This document shows positions 5,724 to 12,608 of a DNA stretch of 17,427 nucleotides, in pieces; within the stretch, counting starts at the first letter, position 1, and each line of letters opens with the position of its first letter. Source of the stretch: Erythrobacter sp. (GTDB lineage Bacteria > Pseudomonadota > Alphaproteobacteria > Sphingomonadales > Sphingomonadaceae); contig NZOF01000124.1 of the NCBI GenBank assembly GCA_002695185.1, forward strand, positions 1 through 17,427, read 5' to 3'. A program made the translations under genes and the position numbers. The notes beneath the pieces were generated by a model that was not told the origin of the DNA, did no database searches, and saw nothing but the letters and a program-made list of their open reading frames with translations.

Positions 5724-6631
5724 GCTTGCTCGATGTCATGGCGATCCGGTCGGCGCATCCGCTGCCCCGGATTGCCGCCGCCAGCGTGAAGCTGTTCAAG
5801 GCCGGCAACGAATTGAAGGGCTGCTGTCCCTTTCATGATGACAGCTCGCCGTCCTTTACGATCTTCGCCAATGGCGAGCGCTTCTACTGCTTCGGCTGCG
5901 GCGCGACCGGCGACGTGCTCGACTTCGTGCAGCGCGCGCACCATGTCGATATTCGGACGGCGGCTGAAATGCTTTGCGGTGGCAATTTGCCCTCGGTGGA
6001 CGTGGCGATGCCGCGCGAGATCGAGCCTGGCCCGGATCGCACCGACGAGGCGCTGGCGATCTGGCGCAACGCTGTGCCGGTGCAGGGGACGGAAGCGGAG
6101 AGCTATCTGCGCTTTCGTGGCATCCACATTCCCATTCCGGCAAGCATCCGGTTCGCCCGTCTCCGCTATGGCAAGCGCGGGCCTGAACATCCTTGCCTGA
6201 TTGCCTGTGTGGGATCGGTCGATAACAAGGTGGTCGGCATCCAGCGGACCTATCTTAATTCGGCCGGCACGGGAAAGGCAGGCGTCGCCAAGCCCAAGCT
6301 ATCGCTTGGTCGTGTCGCTGGCGGGGCCGTCCGGCTTGCCCCTGCCGCCGCCGAATTGGTCGTGTGCGAGGGGCTGGAGGATGGCCTGACGCTCATGCAG
6401 GAGCTTGGCCGGGCGGTGTGGGTGGCCGCTGGGGCTTCCATGCTGCCTAAGATGCAATTTCCTGTCGGGGTGCGCGCGGTGGCGATCGGCGGGGACGGTG
6501 ACGATGCTGGACGGAAAGCCGCTGCTGCTGCTGCCCGCGGCTTCGCAGATCGCGGACTGGCTGCGCGAACGTTCTTCCCGCTGGAGGGCTTCAAGGACTT
6601 CAATGACGAACTGCGGGGGGTGGCGCAATGA
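5720..6631 (+). CDS. DnaG-type primase with CHC2 zinc finger and Toprim domain
   Basis: The 303-residue product starts with a CHC2 zinc-binding domain: C36-x2-H39 (CCPFHDDSSPSF) and C57-x2-C60 (FYCFGCGATGD). A Toprim catalytic fold follows, with Glu217 in VVCEGLEDGLT and the D-x-D pair Asp259/Asp261 in GGDGDDAG that would bind catalytic metal. It would make RNA primers on the phage replication fork. It is shorter than bacterial DnaG (about 600 residues) because it lacks the helicase-binding C-terminus, which is usual for phage primases. The ATG at 5720 overlaps the previous stop, and its own stop overlaps the helicase start (ATGA). Pairing with the next gene gives a complete primase-helicase unit. 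Confidence 0.9.
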   Translation: MSLLDVMAIRSAHPLPRIAAASVKLFKAGNELKGCCPFHDDSSPSFTIFANGERFYCFGCGATGDVLDFVQRAHHVDIRTAAEMLCGGNLPSVDVAMPREIEPGPDRTDEALAIWRNAVPVQGTEAESYLRFRGIHIPIPASIRFARLRYGKRGPEHPCLIACVGSVDNKVVGIQRTYLNSAGTGKAGVAKPKLSLGRVAGGAVRLAPAAAELVVCEGLEDGLTLMQELGRAVWVAAGASMLPKMQFPVGVRAVAIGGDGDDAGRKAAAAAARGFADRGLAARTFFPLEGFKDFNDELRGVAQ

Positions 6632-7962
6632 AAGGCCCGTCATTGAAAGAGCGAGCAGACTCTGCTCCTCCCGTAACCCAGATAGAACCCGGCATCGAGC
6701 CGACAGAGCGTTTCATCGCGATGGAGTGGGCCCGGCTTAATTCCGTTAGGTGTCGGTATGACCATGGCATTGGCCGATGGTTTCAGTTCGATGACGTCCA
6801 TTGGAAAGAAGACAAGACTCGAGCGGTGTTTCATTCGATAGCCGAACTAGCTAACCGCATTGGCCGCGGTTCAAAGGCCACGGGGAAGGCAGGAACCGTG
6901 CGGGGGATCGAGGCATTCGCCCAGGCCGATCCTCGCGTGGCTGTCACACACGAAATCTGGGATGCCAATCCTATGCTCCTGGGGACGCCTGCCGGCACTG
7001 TCGATCTGAAAACTGGAAAGCTTCGGGTATCCAAAGCTGAGGAATACCTGACGCGGCAGGCGTCGGTGGCTCCTCGTCATGGACGGCCGGAGCTGTGGCT
7101 GCGCTTTCTGAATGAAGCAACTGGTGGCGACGCCGAACTCATCCGATTCTTGCAGCAGGTTCTAGGCTACGCGCTTACAGGCGATACCAGAGAGCACGCG
7201 CTGTTTTTCGTTTATGGTTCGGGCAAAAACGGCAAATCCGTGTTCCTCAACACAGCCGCCCGGATCATGGGTAACTATGCATCTACAGCGGCGATGGAGA
7301 CTTTTGCCGCGTCCCGAAGTGATCGCCACCCGACCGAGTTGGCGCGCCTCGACGGCGCTCGCTTGGTTTCGGCTTCAGAAACCGAAGAGGGCAGAGCATG
7401 GGCCGAGGCTCGGATCAAGCAACTCACTGGAGGCGATCCAATCGCTGCCCGGTTCATGCGGGGAGACTTCTTTGAATTTACCCCCAAGTTCAAGCTGATC
7501 ATAGTCGGGAATCACCAGCCCTCGCTGCACAACGTAGATCCGGCGACGCGACGGCGCTTCAACATTATCCCGTTTACCCACACGCCTGCGAACCCCGACC
7601 CTCTACTCGAACGGAAGTTAGAAGCCGAGCACGGCATGATTCTTAACTGGATGATCGAAGGTTGTCGGGATTGGCTTGCAAATGGCTTGACGAGGCCAAG
7701 TGCGGTGAGCGCCGCGACGGAAGACTATTTCGAGTCTCAGGACGTGCTAGGGCAGTGGATTGCTGAACGCTGCGTCACAGGCAAGAACGAATGGGAGCAA
7801 CCTACAATCCTATTCAGGGATTGGTCGGAGTATGCCCGCGCCAGCGGCGAAGATGCTGGGACGAACAAATCCTTCGGTAGCAAATTAGAAAAGAGGGGTT
7901 TCCGCGCTGGCCGCCGCCCAGGAGGCATCCGCTGCCGGCAAGGCATATCCTTGCAGCGTTGA
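6628..7962 (+). CDS. D5/P4-type SF3 replicative helicase
   Basis: The 444-residue product is a phage/plasmid primase, P4 family C-terminal type. A D5-N-like region (LLGTPAGTVDLKTGKLR, about 117-133) precedes an SF3 helicase core. Walker A is GSGKNGKS (197-204), the Walker B region RLVSASETEEG (245-255) carries the acidic residues, sensor 1 is LIIVGNHQP (290-298) with Asn295, and arginine-finger candidates are in ATRRRFNIIPF (306-316). It would form a hexameric ring and unwind the element's origin. The separate primase gene upstream explains the lack of a primase domain. It ends one base before a converging gene. No origin iterons were recognised close by. Confidence 0.9.
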   Translation: MKGPSLKERADSAPPVTQIEPGIEPTERFIAMEWARLNSVRCRYDHGIGRWFQFDDVHWKEDKTRAVFHSIAELANRIGRGSKATGKAGTVRGIEAFAQADPRVAVTHEIWDANPMLLGTPAGTVDLKTGKLRVSKAEEYLTRQASVAPRHGRPELWLRFLNEATGGDAELIRFLQQVLGYALTGDTREHALFFVYGSGKNGKSVFLNTAARIMGNYASTAAMETFAASRSDRHPTELARLDGARLVSASETEEGRAWAEARIKQLTGGDPIAARFMRGDFFEFTPKFKLIIVGNHQPSLHNVDPATRRRFNIIPFTHTPANPDPLLERKLEAEHGMILNWMIEGCRDWLANGLTRPSAVSAATEDYFESQDVLGQWIAERCVTGKNEWEQPTILFRDWSEYARASGEDAGTNKSFGSKLEKRGFRAGRRPGGIRCRQGISLQR

Positions 7963-7963
7963 T

Positions 7964-8371
7964 CTAGCCTGCTTCACGGATTTGCTGGTTCAGCGTGGTC
8001 CCGGCAAATTCATGATCGTCAGCTGAGATGAAGCGCCGCTCGAGCATCATATCTTGGAGCGCGAAGAAGAGCGCCCGTTTTTGCCTTCCGATGTGGCTTA
8101 AAGTGTCACGATAGGTATGTTCCCTGCCTGATGCCAAGTCCCCACCGCACAAGTTTACTAACAAGTTCAGCACAATTTCGAGGCATTGCTTGCCTTCGAC
8201 AACGCTCGCGTTTCTAACCCCTGTCGGGTTTTGAATGATAGCCCGCCGCGCCCTCAGCTTTAGGTCATCATATGTGGGGTTAGTTTTAAGCGCCGTTTGG
8301 TCGAGTGAATCTAGCGCAAATAAAACATCTCGAACGGCCTTCGTCCGGAACATCCAACGCATTATGCCCAT
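7964..8371 (-). CDS. Unknown minus-strand cargo gene (135 aa)
   Basis: I do not recognise this protein. The ATG at 8371 is chosen because GAGG lies 6 nt upstream (GAGGTGGGCG-ATG). A longer frame to a TTG at 8506 adds 45 His/Arg/Val-rich residues that do not look like protein. The product is helical, with LRARRAIIQN, CLEIVLNLLVNLCGGDL and RALFFALQDMM segments and a basic N-terminus. It lies opposite to all neighbours, ends 1 bp from the helicase stop, and is followed on its 5' side by box C. This is a typical moron position. A superinfection or defence role is possible but unsupported by any motif. Confidence 0.6.
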   Translation of the reverse strand: MGIMRWMFRTKAVRDVLFALDSLDQTALKTNPTYDDLKLRARRAIIQNPTGVRNASVVEGKQCLEIVLNLLVNLCGGDLASGREHTYRDTLSHIGRQKRALFFALQDMMLERRFISADDHEFAGTTLNQQIREAG

Positions 8372-8557
8372 CGCCCACCTCACCTGATCTGTGACGTGTG
8401 ACACGTTGTGACGGATTTTTCCATTATGACGCACACGCGTGCGCGCATGAAGCGCAACCGGGAAATGCGTCGGATGCGACACACGCGTCACACCTAGTCG
8501 ATTCAAGGAGATGGCCTGATCAAGGTATCCAGCTTGCTACCAACGAAGGAGCAAGCG
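8372..8557. promoter_or_regulatory. Divergent intergenic region with GTGAC repeats and box C
   Basis: This region separates the minus-strand gene ending upstream and the TerS-like gene. It holds three GTGAC direct repeats (8391-8395, 8398-8402, 8408-8412) and an inverted GTCAC (8487-8491). Two ACGCGT cores lie in ACACGCGT contexts, one in the palindrome CACGCGTG. A minus-strand promoter of the form TTCATG, 17 bp, CATAAT can be drawn for the gene starting at 8371. These marks suggest an operator-rich region, but the regulator is unknown. Confidence 0.4.
8497..8506 (+). repeat. Box C: GTCGATTCAA
   Basis: An exact copy of the 10-bp box, 51 nt before the GTG start of the TerS-like gene. It follows the minus-strand cargo gene and its regulatory region. 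Boxes A, C, D and E are all in plus orientation and at similar distance from a plus-strand start. Confidence 0.7.
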
Positions 8558-8848
8558 GTGACGTTCAAGAAAGGGCAGAGCGGAAATCCTGCGGGACGAT
8601 CGCCTACGGTGATGCCGGATGGTCGGACCCTGACGGACGTTGCGCGGGAGCATACGCTGGAGGCCGTCAATTGTCTGGTGGCGATGGTGGCGGATGAGAA
8701 AGCGCCTCATGCTGCCAAGGTGTCAGCGGCGACGGCTCTGCTGGATCGTGGCTGGGGGCGTCCTCGTCAGGACCTGGGCGTCGATATCAAGTCCGATGCG
8801 TCGGTGGCGAAGATGCTGGAAGAGGCGCGGCGTCGGGCTGGGGGTTGA
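8558..8848 (+). CDS. DUF5681 protein, probable small-terminase-like packaging factor
   Basis: The 96-residue product starts with FKKGQSGNPAGRSP, the hallmark of DUF5681 proteins that commonly sit near phage terminases and act like a small terminase subunit or DNA-recognition factor. A helical part follows (LEAVNCLVAMVADEK, AAKVSAATALLDRGWGRP), ending in a predicted helix. The GTG at 8558 is taken because GAAGGAG is positioned 7-8 nt upstream; an in-frame TTG at 8534 lacks this. In this element the large terminase is 1.9 kb downstream, separated by three inserted genes, which is unusual for a TerS-TerL pair. The family call is good; the packaging role is from context. Confidence 0.75.
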   Translation: MTFKKGQSGNPAGRSPTVMPDGRTLTDVAREHTLEAVNCLVAMVADEKAPHAAKVSAATALLDRGWGRPRQDLGVDIKSDASVAKMLEEARRRAGG

Positions 8849-8901
8849 GCTATCGCTCCAGCTCGCTCATCATGCAACGCGCGCGTTCTTGGGGCAGAGA
8901 A

Positions 8902-9261
8902 ATGAAGCTCAAGGTCTTGATCGTATTGGCCGCTCTTATGGGTTCATCGAACCTGCCCGCCAGCGCATCGGACACTCCTCGCTTTGACGGCAAAGCCCTA
9001 TTGCAGCAGTGCGACAGCGCGGAGCCGCTAATCGCTATGTCTTGCTGGTCCTTCATCACCGGAGTTTTAGAAGGCTCGCTTGCCACGTCCGCCGCGCGAG
9101 AAGAGAAACCGATTATCTGTCTGCCCGAAGTCTACAGTCAGCGCATGATCCGAGACAGTGTGCTGGCTTGGATTCGGCTCAACGAACAATATCAACCATT
9201 GAGTTCCGGTCCCCTCGTTACACAGGCGATGAGAAGACAATTTCCTTGCAACTCCGACTAG
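8902..9261 (+). CDS. Rap1a/Tai-like secreted immunity-type protein
   Basis: The 119-residue product (from ATG 8902) has a Sec signal peptide (MKLKVLIVLAALMGSSNLPA, cleavage near ASA 20-22). Four Cys residues follow at 37, 48, 73 and 116 (CDSAEP, MSCWSFITGV, IICLPE, RQFPC). This four-Cys pattern with CLP and a C-terminal FPC is that of Rap1a/Tai proteins, periplasmic immunity proteins to type VI amidase effectors; phages also encode members. A frame starting at 8845 overlaps the previous gene but has no ribosome-binding site and would hide the signal peptide. A periplasmic role in protecting the cell wall or excluding other phages is inferred. Confidence 0.65.
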   Translation: MKLKVLIVLAALMGSSNLPASASDTPRFDGKALLQQCDSAEPLIAMSCWSFITGVLEGSLATSAAREEKPIICLPEVYSQRMIRDSVLAWIRLNEQYQPLSSGPLVTQAMRRQFPCNSD

Positions 9262-9331
9262 CTTGACCCTTCCCATTTCATATAAAATGGCGTAACGTTC
9301 GTAACGCTGATTTGTATGGAAGGGCAAAGCG
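9262..9331 (+). promoter_or_regulatory. Promoter/operator region of the serine recombinase
   Basis: The segment is AT-richer than its surroundings. It contains a TTGACC (9263-9268) and a TATAAA (9281-9286), though their 12-bp spacing is too short for a normal sigma-70 promoter. CCATTT and AAATGG form an imperfectly spaced inverted repeat around the TATA. The direct repeat CGTAACG-TT-CGTAACG (9291-9306, 9-bp period) follows. The repeats could be an operator or a recombinase binding site for the gene that starts at 9332. Confidence 0.45.
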
Positions 9332-10003
9332 ATGAAAGCCGTCGCCTATTACCGGGTATCCACCGCCGCGCAGGGCCGCTCTGGTCTGGGGCTAGAGGCT
9401 CAGCGGGAGGCCGTGGAGAGCCTATGCCGATCGAGGGGGTGGGAGCTTACCGCGCCGCCTTTCACCGAGATTGAGAGTGGCAAGCGCTCCGATCGCCCTG
9501 AGTTGGCGATGGCTCTGCACCGCGCGAAGGTGACGGGCGCAACGCTGGTCGTGGCGAAGCTGGATCGCTTGTCGCGCAATGTCGCGTTCCTCGCGGCGCT
9601 TCAGGACAGCGGCGTCAAGTTCGTGGCGGCTGACATGCCTGAGGCGAACGAGTTGACGGTGCATATCATGGCAGCCGTGGCCCAGGCTGAGCGCAAAGCC
9701 ATCTCAAAACGAACTCAGGAAGCCCTACAGGCGGCAAAGGCGCGTGGGCAGCGATTGGGTAATCCAAATGGCGCGGCGGCTCTCAGGCGGGCCGGGAAGG
9801 GCAATGCTGCCAGTGTAGACGCCATCAGGAGCGAAGCGGCTGCGAGGGCCGATCAGATGCGTCCTGTGATTGAGGATATGCAGGCCCGCGGGATCAGGTC
9901 GCTAGGCGCGTTGGCGAAGGCGTTGAATGATGGCGGGTTCGTCACGGCGCGGGGAGGGCGTTGGCACGCGTCGTCGGTGCGCAATCTGGTGGTGCGGCTT
10001 TAA
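9332..10003 (+). CDS. Small serine recombinase (resolvase/invertase family)
   Basis: The 223-residue product has the resolvase catalytic domain: nucleophile Ser10 and Arg8 in YYRVSTAAQ, LVVAKLDRLSRN (72-83) with the conserved D-R-L-S-R, and the E-helix residues ERKAISKRTQEAL (120-132). A C-terminal DNA-binding region (IEDMQARGIRSLGALAKALNDGG) resembles the usual HTH. Such enzymes resolve, invert or integrate short DNA pieces. A full tyrosine integrase already serves the element, so this is a second recombinase. It ends tail-to-tail with the HEPN gene, sharing TTAA, and begins behind a repeat-bearing AT-rich region. What it acts on is not visible; box-flanked segments are candidates. Confidence 0.92.
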   Translation: MKAVAYYRVSTAAQGRSGLGLEAQREAVESLCRSRGWELTAPPFTEIESGKRSDRPELAMALHRAKVTGATLVVAKLDRLSRNVAFLAALQDSGVKFVAADMPEANELTVHIMAAVAQAERKAISKRTQEALQAAKARGQRLGNPNGAAALRRAGKGNAASVDAIRSEAAARADQMRPVIEDMQARGIRSLGALAKALNDGGFVTARGGRWHASSVRNLVVRL

Positions 10004-10689
10004 GCGGTTGCTGCTCCGCGCCTAATAGTTCGCCATAGCTCTTCGGCGCTGAGCCGGGCATTTTCGTCCAGCATGTCCCAGAAAATGCTAGCCCCGGATA
10101 AAGCTAGTTCGCTGGCCTCAACGAGCAGCGTCATTTCTTCAAGCATCGACGTGATATGGCCAAAAATCGGGCGCTCGCGCTCGATGTCGAATACGAGGTT
10201 ATGCGCTAGATACTGGTCGCGAAAGTTTCGCATGAGTCTGATCCGGTTTGGCTCCTCGGCATCAAGCCTCAGCAGGGCAGCGTCAATTTGATCTAACGCA
10301 CCTAGCGCAGCTCTCGCATTCTCGTCAGCGTTCCAACCATCCTCAAACCATGCCGATGCCCTGCGCGCCACTTCGTCCCGGACGCCGTGCAGTTGCGCGA
10401 GTTCGGCAAGCACCTTGAACGAAGCCCGATCGCTTCTTAGTGCGCCACCGCGACCGGAAGCATCGAAGGCACGCGTTACGATCATGATAGTTTCGTACAG
10501 TGCCGAATTAGCCAGCCTGTTGATGGCGCTGGCCCCTTCATTGCCGATCAGTGCTTGATCGCGAAGCGGGTTGTTCTGGTCATTATAAGACTGCCAGATG
10601 ATCCAGAGCGGCCGTGAATTGACTACGCAGCGAGAATAGAGGGTGCGACTGAGATTAGCCATCCGGTCAACAATTTCGGCGGGCGTCAT
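10000..10689 (-). CDS. HEPN/AbiU2-like protein, candidate abortive-infection cargo gene
   Basis: The 229-residue all-helical product resembles the AbiU2-type HEPN family. An N-terminal helical part (RPLWIIWQSYND, NEGASAINRLANSALYETIM, IVTRAFDAS) precedes a segment with RNFRDQYLAHN, where Arg157-x5-His163 fits the R-x4-6-H RNase signature of HEPN proteins. Such proteins are ribonucleases used as toxins or in abortive infection (AbiU in Lactococcus). The ATG at 10689 has AGGGA upstream. The gene is opposite to all neighbours, its stop overlaps the serine-recombinase stop, and box D lies 13 nt beyond its start. This is the same layout as the other two minus-strand cargo genes. The fold is moderately sure; a defence function is inferred. 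Confidence 0.6.
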   Translation of the reverse strand: MTPAEIVDRMANLSRTLYSRCVVNSRPLWIIWQSYNDQNNPLRDQALIGNEGASAINRLANSALYETIMIVTRAFDASGRGGALRSDRASFKVLAELAQLHGVRDEVARRASAWFEDGWNADENARAALGALDQIDAALLRLDAEEPNRIRLMRNFRDQYLAHNLVFDIERERPIFGHITSMLEEMTLLVEASELALSGASIFWDMLDENARLSAEELWRTIRRGAATA

Positions 10690-10702
10690 TTGGTCTTCCC
10701 TG

Positions 10703-10712
10703 GTCGATTCAA
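10703..10712 (+). repeat. Box D: GTCGATTCAA
   Basis: An exact copy of the 10-bp box, 47 nt before the GTG start of the large terminase and 13 nt upstream of the HEPN gene's start on the other strand. It sits in the 70-bp gap between two divergent genes, so any factor bound here could affect both. Confidence 0.7.
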
Positions 10713-10759
10713 CCGCCAGCCTATCACGCTACCCTCGCTCCACAAGGAGCGTGACGACA

Positions 10760-12298
10760 GTGACACCAGATGAAATTCGCCGCGAGGTCATAGCAGACCT
10801 CGCCCGCTTCACCCATGACCCATTGGGCTTCGTGCTGTGGGCCTTTCCATGGGGCGTGGAGGGCACGTCGCTCGCGAAGGAGGATGGTCCCGACCAATGG
10901 CAGCGCGACCAGCTCAGCGCGATCGGTGCGAGCCTTCAGGCCGATCCGTTCAAGGTCATACAGGACGCGACGGCATCGGGTCACGGCATCGGCAAATCCG
11001 CTGAGGTATCCTGGCTGATCCTGTGGGCCATCATGACGCGGGAAGATACGCGCGGCGTCGTCACGGCCAACACGGATACGCAGCTTCGAACCAAGACCTG
11101 GCCGGAATTGTCGAAATGGTATGCGCTCCTGCAATTCGACGTGCTGCGGGAGATGTTCAAGCTGGAGGCGACCAGTATTCATGCCGCTGATCCCGGCCAT
11201 GAGCGGACATGGCGCATCGACGCAATTCCCTGGAGCGAACGCAACACCGAAGCCTTCGCGGGCCTCCACAACGCCGGCAAGCGCGTCATCCTGCTATTCG
11301 ATGAGGCGTCTGCGATCATCGATCCCATTTGGGATACGGCGTCGGGCGGCCTGACGGACGCGGACACGGAAATCCTGTGGCTGGCCTATGGCAACCCGAC
11401 GCGAAACACCGGGCGCTTCAAGGAGACGATCGCCGGGCGCTTTCGCAGCCAGTGGACGCACCGGCAGGTTGACGGCCGGGACGTGAAGCGGACCAACAAG
11501 GCGCTGCTCCAGACTTGGATCGACACCTATGGCGAGGACAGCGATTTCGTGCGCGTCCGTGTAAAGGGACAGTTTCCGCGTGCCGGTTCGACGCAGTTCA
11601 TTTCGTCGGAAGTCGTGCAACAGGCGCGCAAACGCGAAGCGGGTGAGGTGCTGCGCTCCGATCCGCTGATCTTTGGCGTCGATATCGCGCGCTTTGGTGA
11701 TGATCATTCCACCCTGGCAATCCGGCGCGGACGCGATGCCCGATCGATCGAATGGAAACGTTGGCACGGTGCCGACACGATGCAGGTGGCCGGCGACATA
11801 GCGCTGGAAGCCCGACGCTGGCACCCTGAGGCGATCTTCGTGGACGTCGGGGCCATGGGCGCTGGCGTGATTGATCGTCTGCGCCAGCTTCAGGTGCAGA
11901 ACGTATTTGAGGTCAACTTCGGCGGCAAAGGCCGCGAGGTGGACTGGGCTACCGGCGTTCGCGTTAAGACCACGAACAAGCGCGCCGAAATCTGGACGAA
12001 GATGCGTGCCTGGCTGGCGACGGCGGCGATCCCCGATGAGGATGATCTGGAAGCCGATCTGACCGGACCAGAATATGGCTATGGTCCTGATCAGGTGTCG
12101 ATCCAGCTCGAGCGCAAGAAGGACATGAAGGCGCGCGGCCTACCGTCACCTGATGATGCCGACGCACTGGCCTGCACGTTCGCGGAGATGGTCATGCCGG
12201 TTGATGTGCCTGGCTATCTTAATCCCGATCACTTCATGCCGACGCGGGATTATGACCGCTACAAGGAGCTGGACGCGCTCGATGCCCGCTATCACTGA
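10760..12298 (+). CDS. terL: Phage terminase large subunit (ATPase/nuclease)
   Basis: The 512-residue product has both terminase domains. The ATPase has Walker A GHGIGKS (74-80), Walker B VILLFDE (176-182) and the coupling segment LAYGNPTRNTGRF. The RNase-H-like nuclease has FGVDIARFGDD (305-315, Asp308), IFVDVGAMG (359-367, Asp362) and DDADALACT (465-473). It would translocate DNA into a prohead and cut concatemers. The start is taken as GTG 10760 with AAGGAG 10 nt upstream; GTG 10751 is in frame but too close to the ribosome-binding site. A longer frame to 10643 overlaps the HEPN gene. The gene looks intact although no capsid or portal gene follows, which is the main oddity of the element. 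Confidence 0.94.
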   Translation: MTPDEIRREVIADLARFTHDPLGFVLWAFPWGVEGTSLAKEDGPDQWQRDQLSAIGASLQADPFKVIQDATASGHGIGKSAEVSWLILWAIMTREDTRGVVTANTDTQLRTKTWPELSKWYALLQFDVLREMFKLEATSIHAADPGHERTWRIDAIPWSERNTEAFAGLHNAGKRVILLFDEASAIIDPIWDTASGGLTDADTEILWLAYGNPTRNTGRFKETIAGRFRSQWTHRQVDGRDVKRTNKALLQTWIDTYGEDSDFVRVRVKGQFPRAGSTQFISSEVVQQARKREAGEVLRSDPLIFGVDIARFGDDHSTLAIRRGRDARSIEWKRWHGADTMQVAGDIALEARRWHPEAIFVDVGAMGAGVIDRLRQLQVQNVFEVNFGGKGREVDWATGVRVKTTNKRAEIWTKMRAWLATAAIPDEDDLEADLTGPEYGYGPDQVSIQLERKKDMKARGLPSPDDADALACTFAEMVMPVDVPGYLNPDHFMPTRDYDRYKELDALDARYH

Positions 12299-12425
12299 TC
12301 GCGCGGTCTGTGGTGCCAAGCGGCGGAACGGGGAGCCTTGCCGCAAGCCGCCGATGGCGAACGGGCGGTGTCATCTGCATGGCGGAAGGACGCCAAAGCG
12401 CAGTCTAAAGATCCAAAGGGAATGA
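12282..12425 (+). CDS. HGGxTP-type zinc-ribbon mini-protein
   Basis: The 47-residue product has the C-x9-C-x9-C-x-H pattern (Cys10, Cys20, Cys30, His32) of small phage proteins with an HGGxTP motif, here HGGRTP at residues 32-39 or so. Members lie directly after terminase genes and probably bind one zinc ion; their function is unknown. The ATG at 12282 overlaps the end of terL, which is normal for the family. Family members usually run on for a Thr/Gly/Pro-rich tail, and this one ends after KRSLKIQRE, so the C-terminus may have been cut by the rearrangement in the 12.4-12.66 kb region. Confidence 0.65.
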   Translation: MPAITDRAVCGAKRRNGEPCRKPPMANGRCHLHGGRTPKRSLKIQRE

Positions 12426-12560
12426 AGCCTTCAGCATCATTGCTTCATTGTCAGATTCGATCCGATAGGCAATCCCGTCGCCATCTGGTCCGCGTCGGAA
12501 GGCGGATTTAGGCAAGGCTGGGAAGCCCTCGCTGATCGCTTTGTCCTCGGCCGCTGTCAT
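12405..12560 (-). CDS. Small unknown minus-strand ORF (51 aa)
   Basis: The product (from ATG 12560) is MTAAEDKAISEGFPALPKSA and a further 31 residues with IAYRIESDNEAMML near the end. I know no family like it. Its stop overlaps the 3' end of the HGGxTP gene by 21 bp and box E lies 39 bp beyond its start, the same convergent layout as the two larger minus-strand genes. There is no clear ribosome-binding site for the ATG; an in-frame GTG at 12590 and a TTG at 12608 are alternatives. It may be a real cargo gene or a short frame left over from a deletion. Confidence 0.42.
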   Translation of the reverse strand: MTAAEDKAISEGFPALPKSAFRRGPDGDGIAYRIESDNEAMMLKASFPLDL

Positions 12561-12598
12561 GCGCCACAATTTCCCAGCAATCCTTCTCACGTTGCCCC

Positions 12599-12608
12599 GT
12601 CGATTCAA
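12599..12608 (+). repeat. Box E: GTCGATTCAA
   Basis: An exact copy of the 10-bp box, 56 nt before the GTG start of the coiled-coil gene at 12665. It lies at the place where portal and capsid genes would be expected to begin, so it also marks the probable boundary of missing structural genes. Confidence 0.7.

Noticed and set aside
8372..8506. 45-codon extension of the 7964-8371 gene to a TTG inside box C
   Set aside because: No ribosome-binding site, His/Arg/Val-rich non-protein-like sequence, and a good site at ATG 8371. The minus ORF at 12405 can also be read from a TTG in its box, but the HEPN gene is out of frame with its box, so the coincidence is not general.
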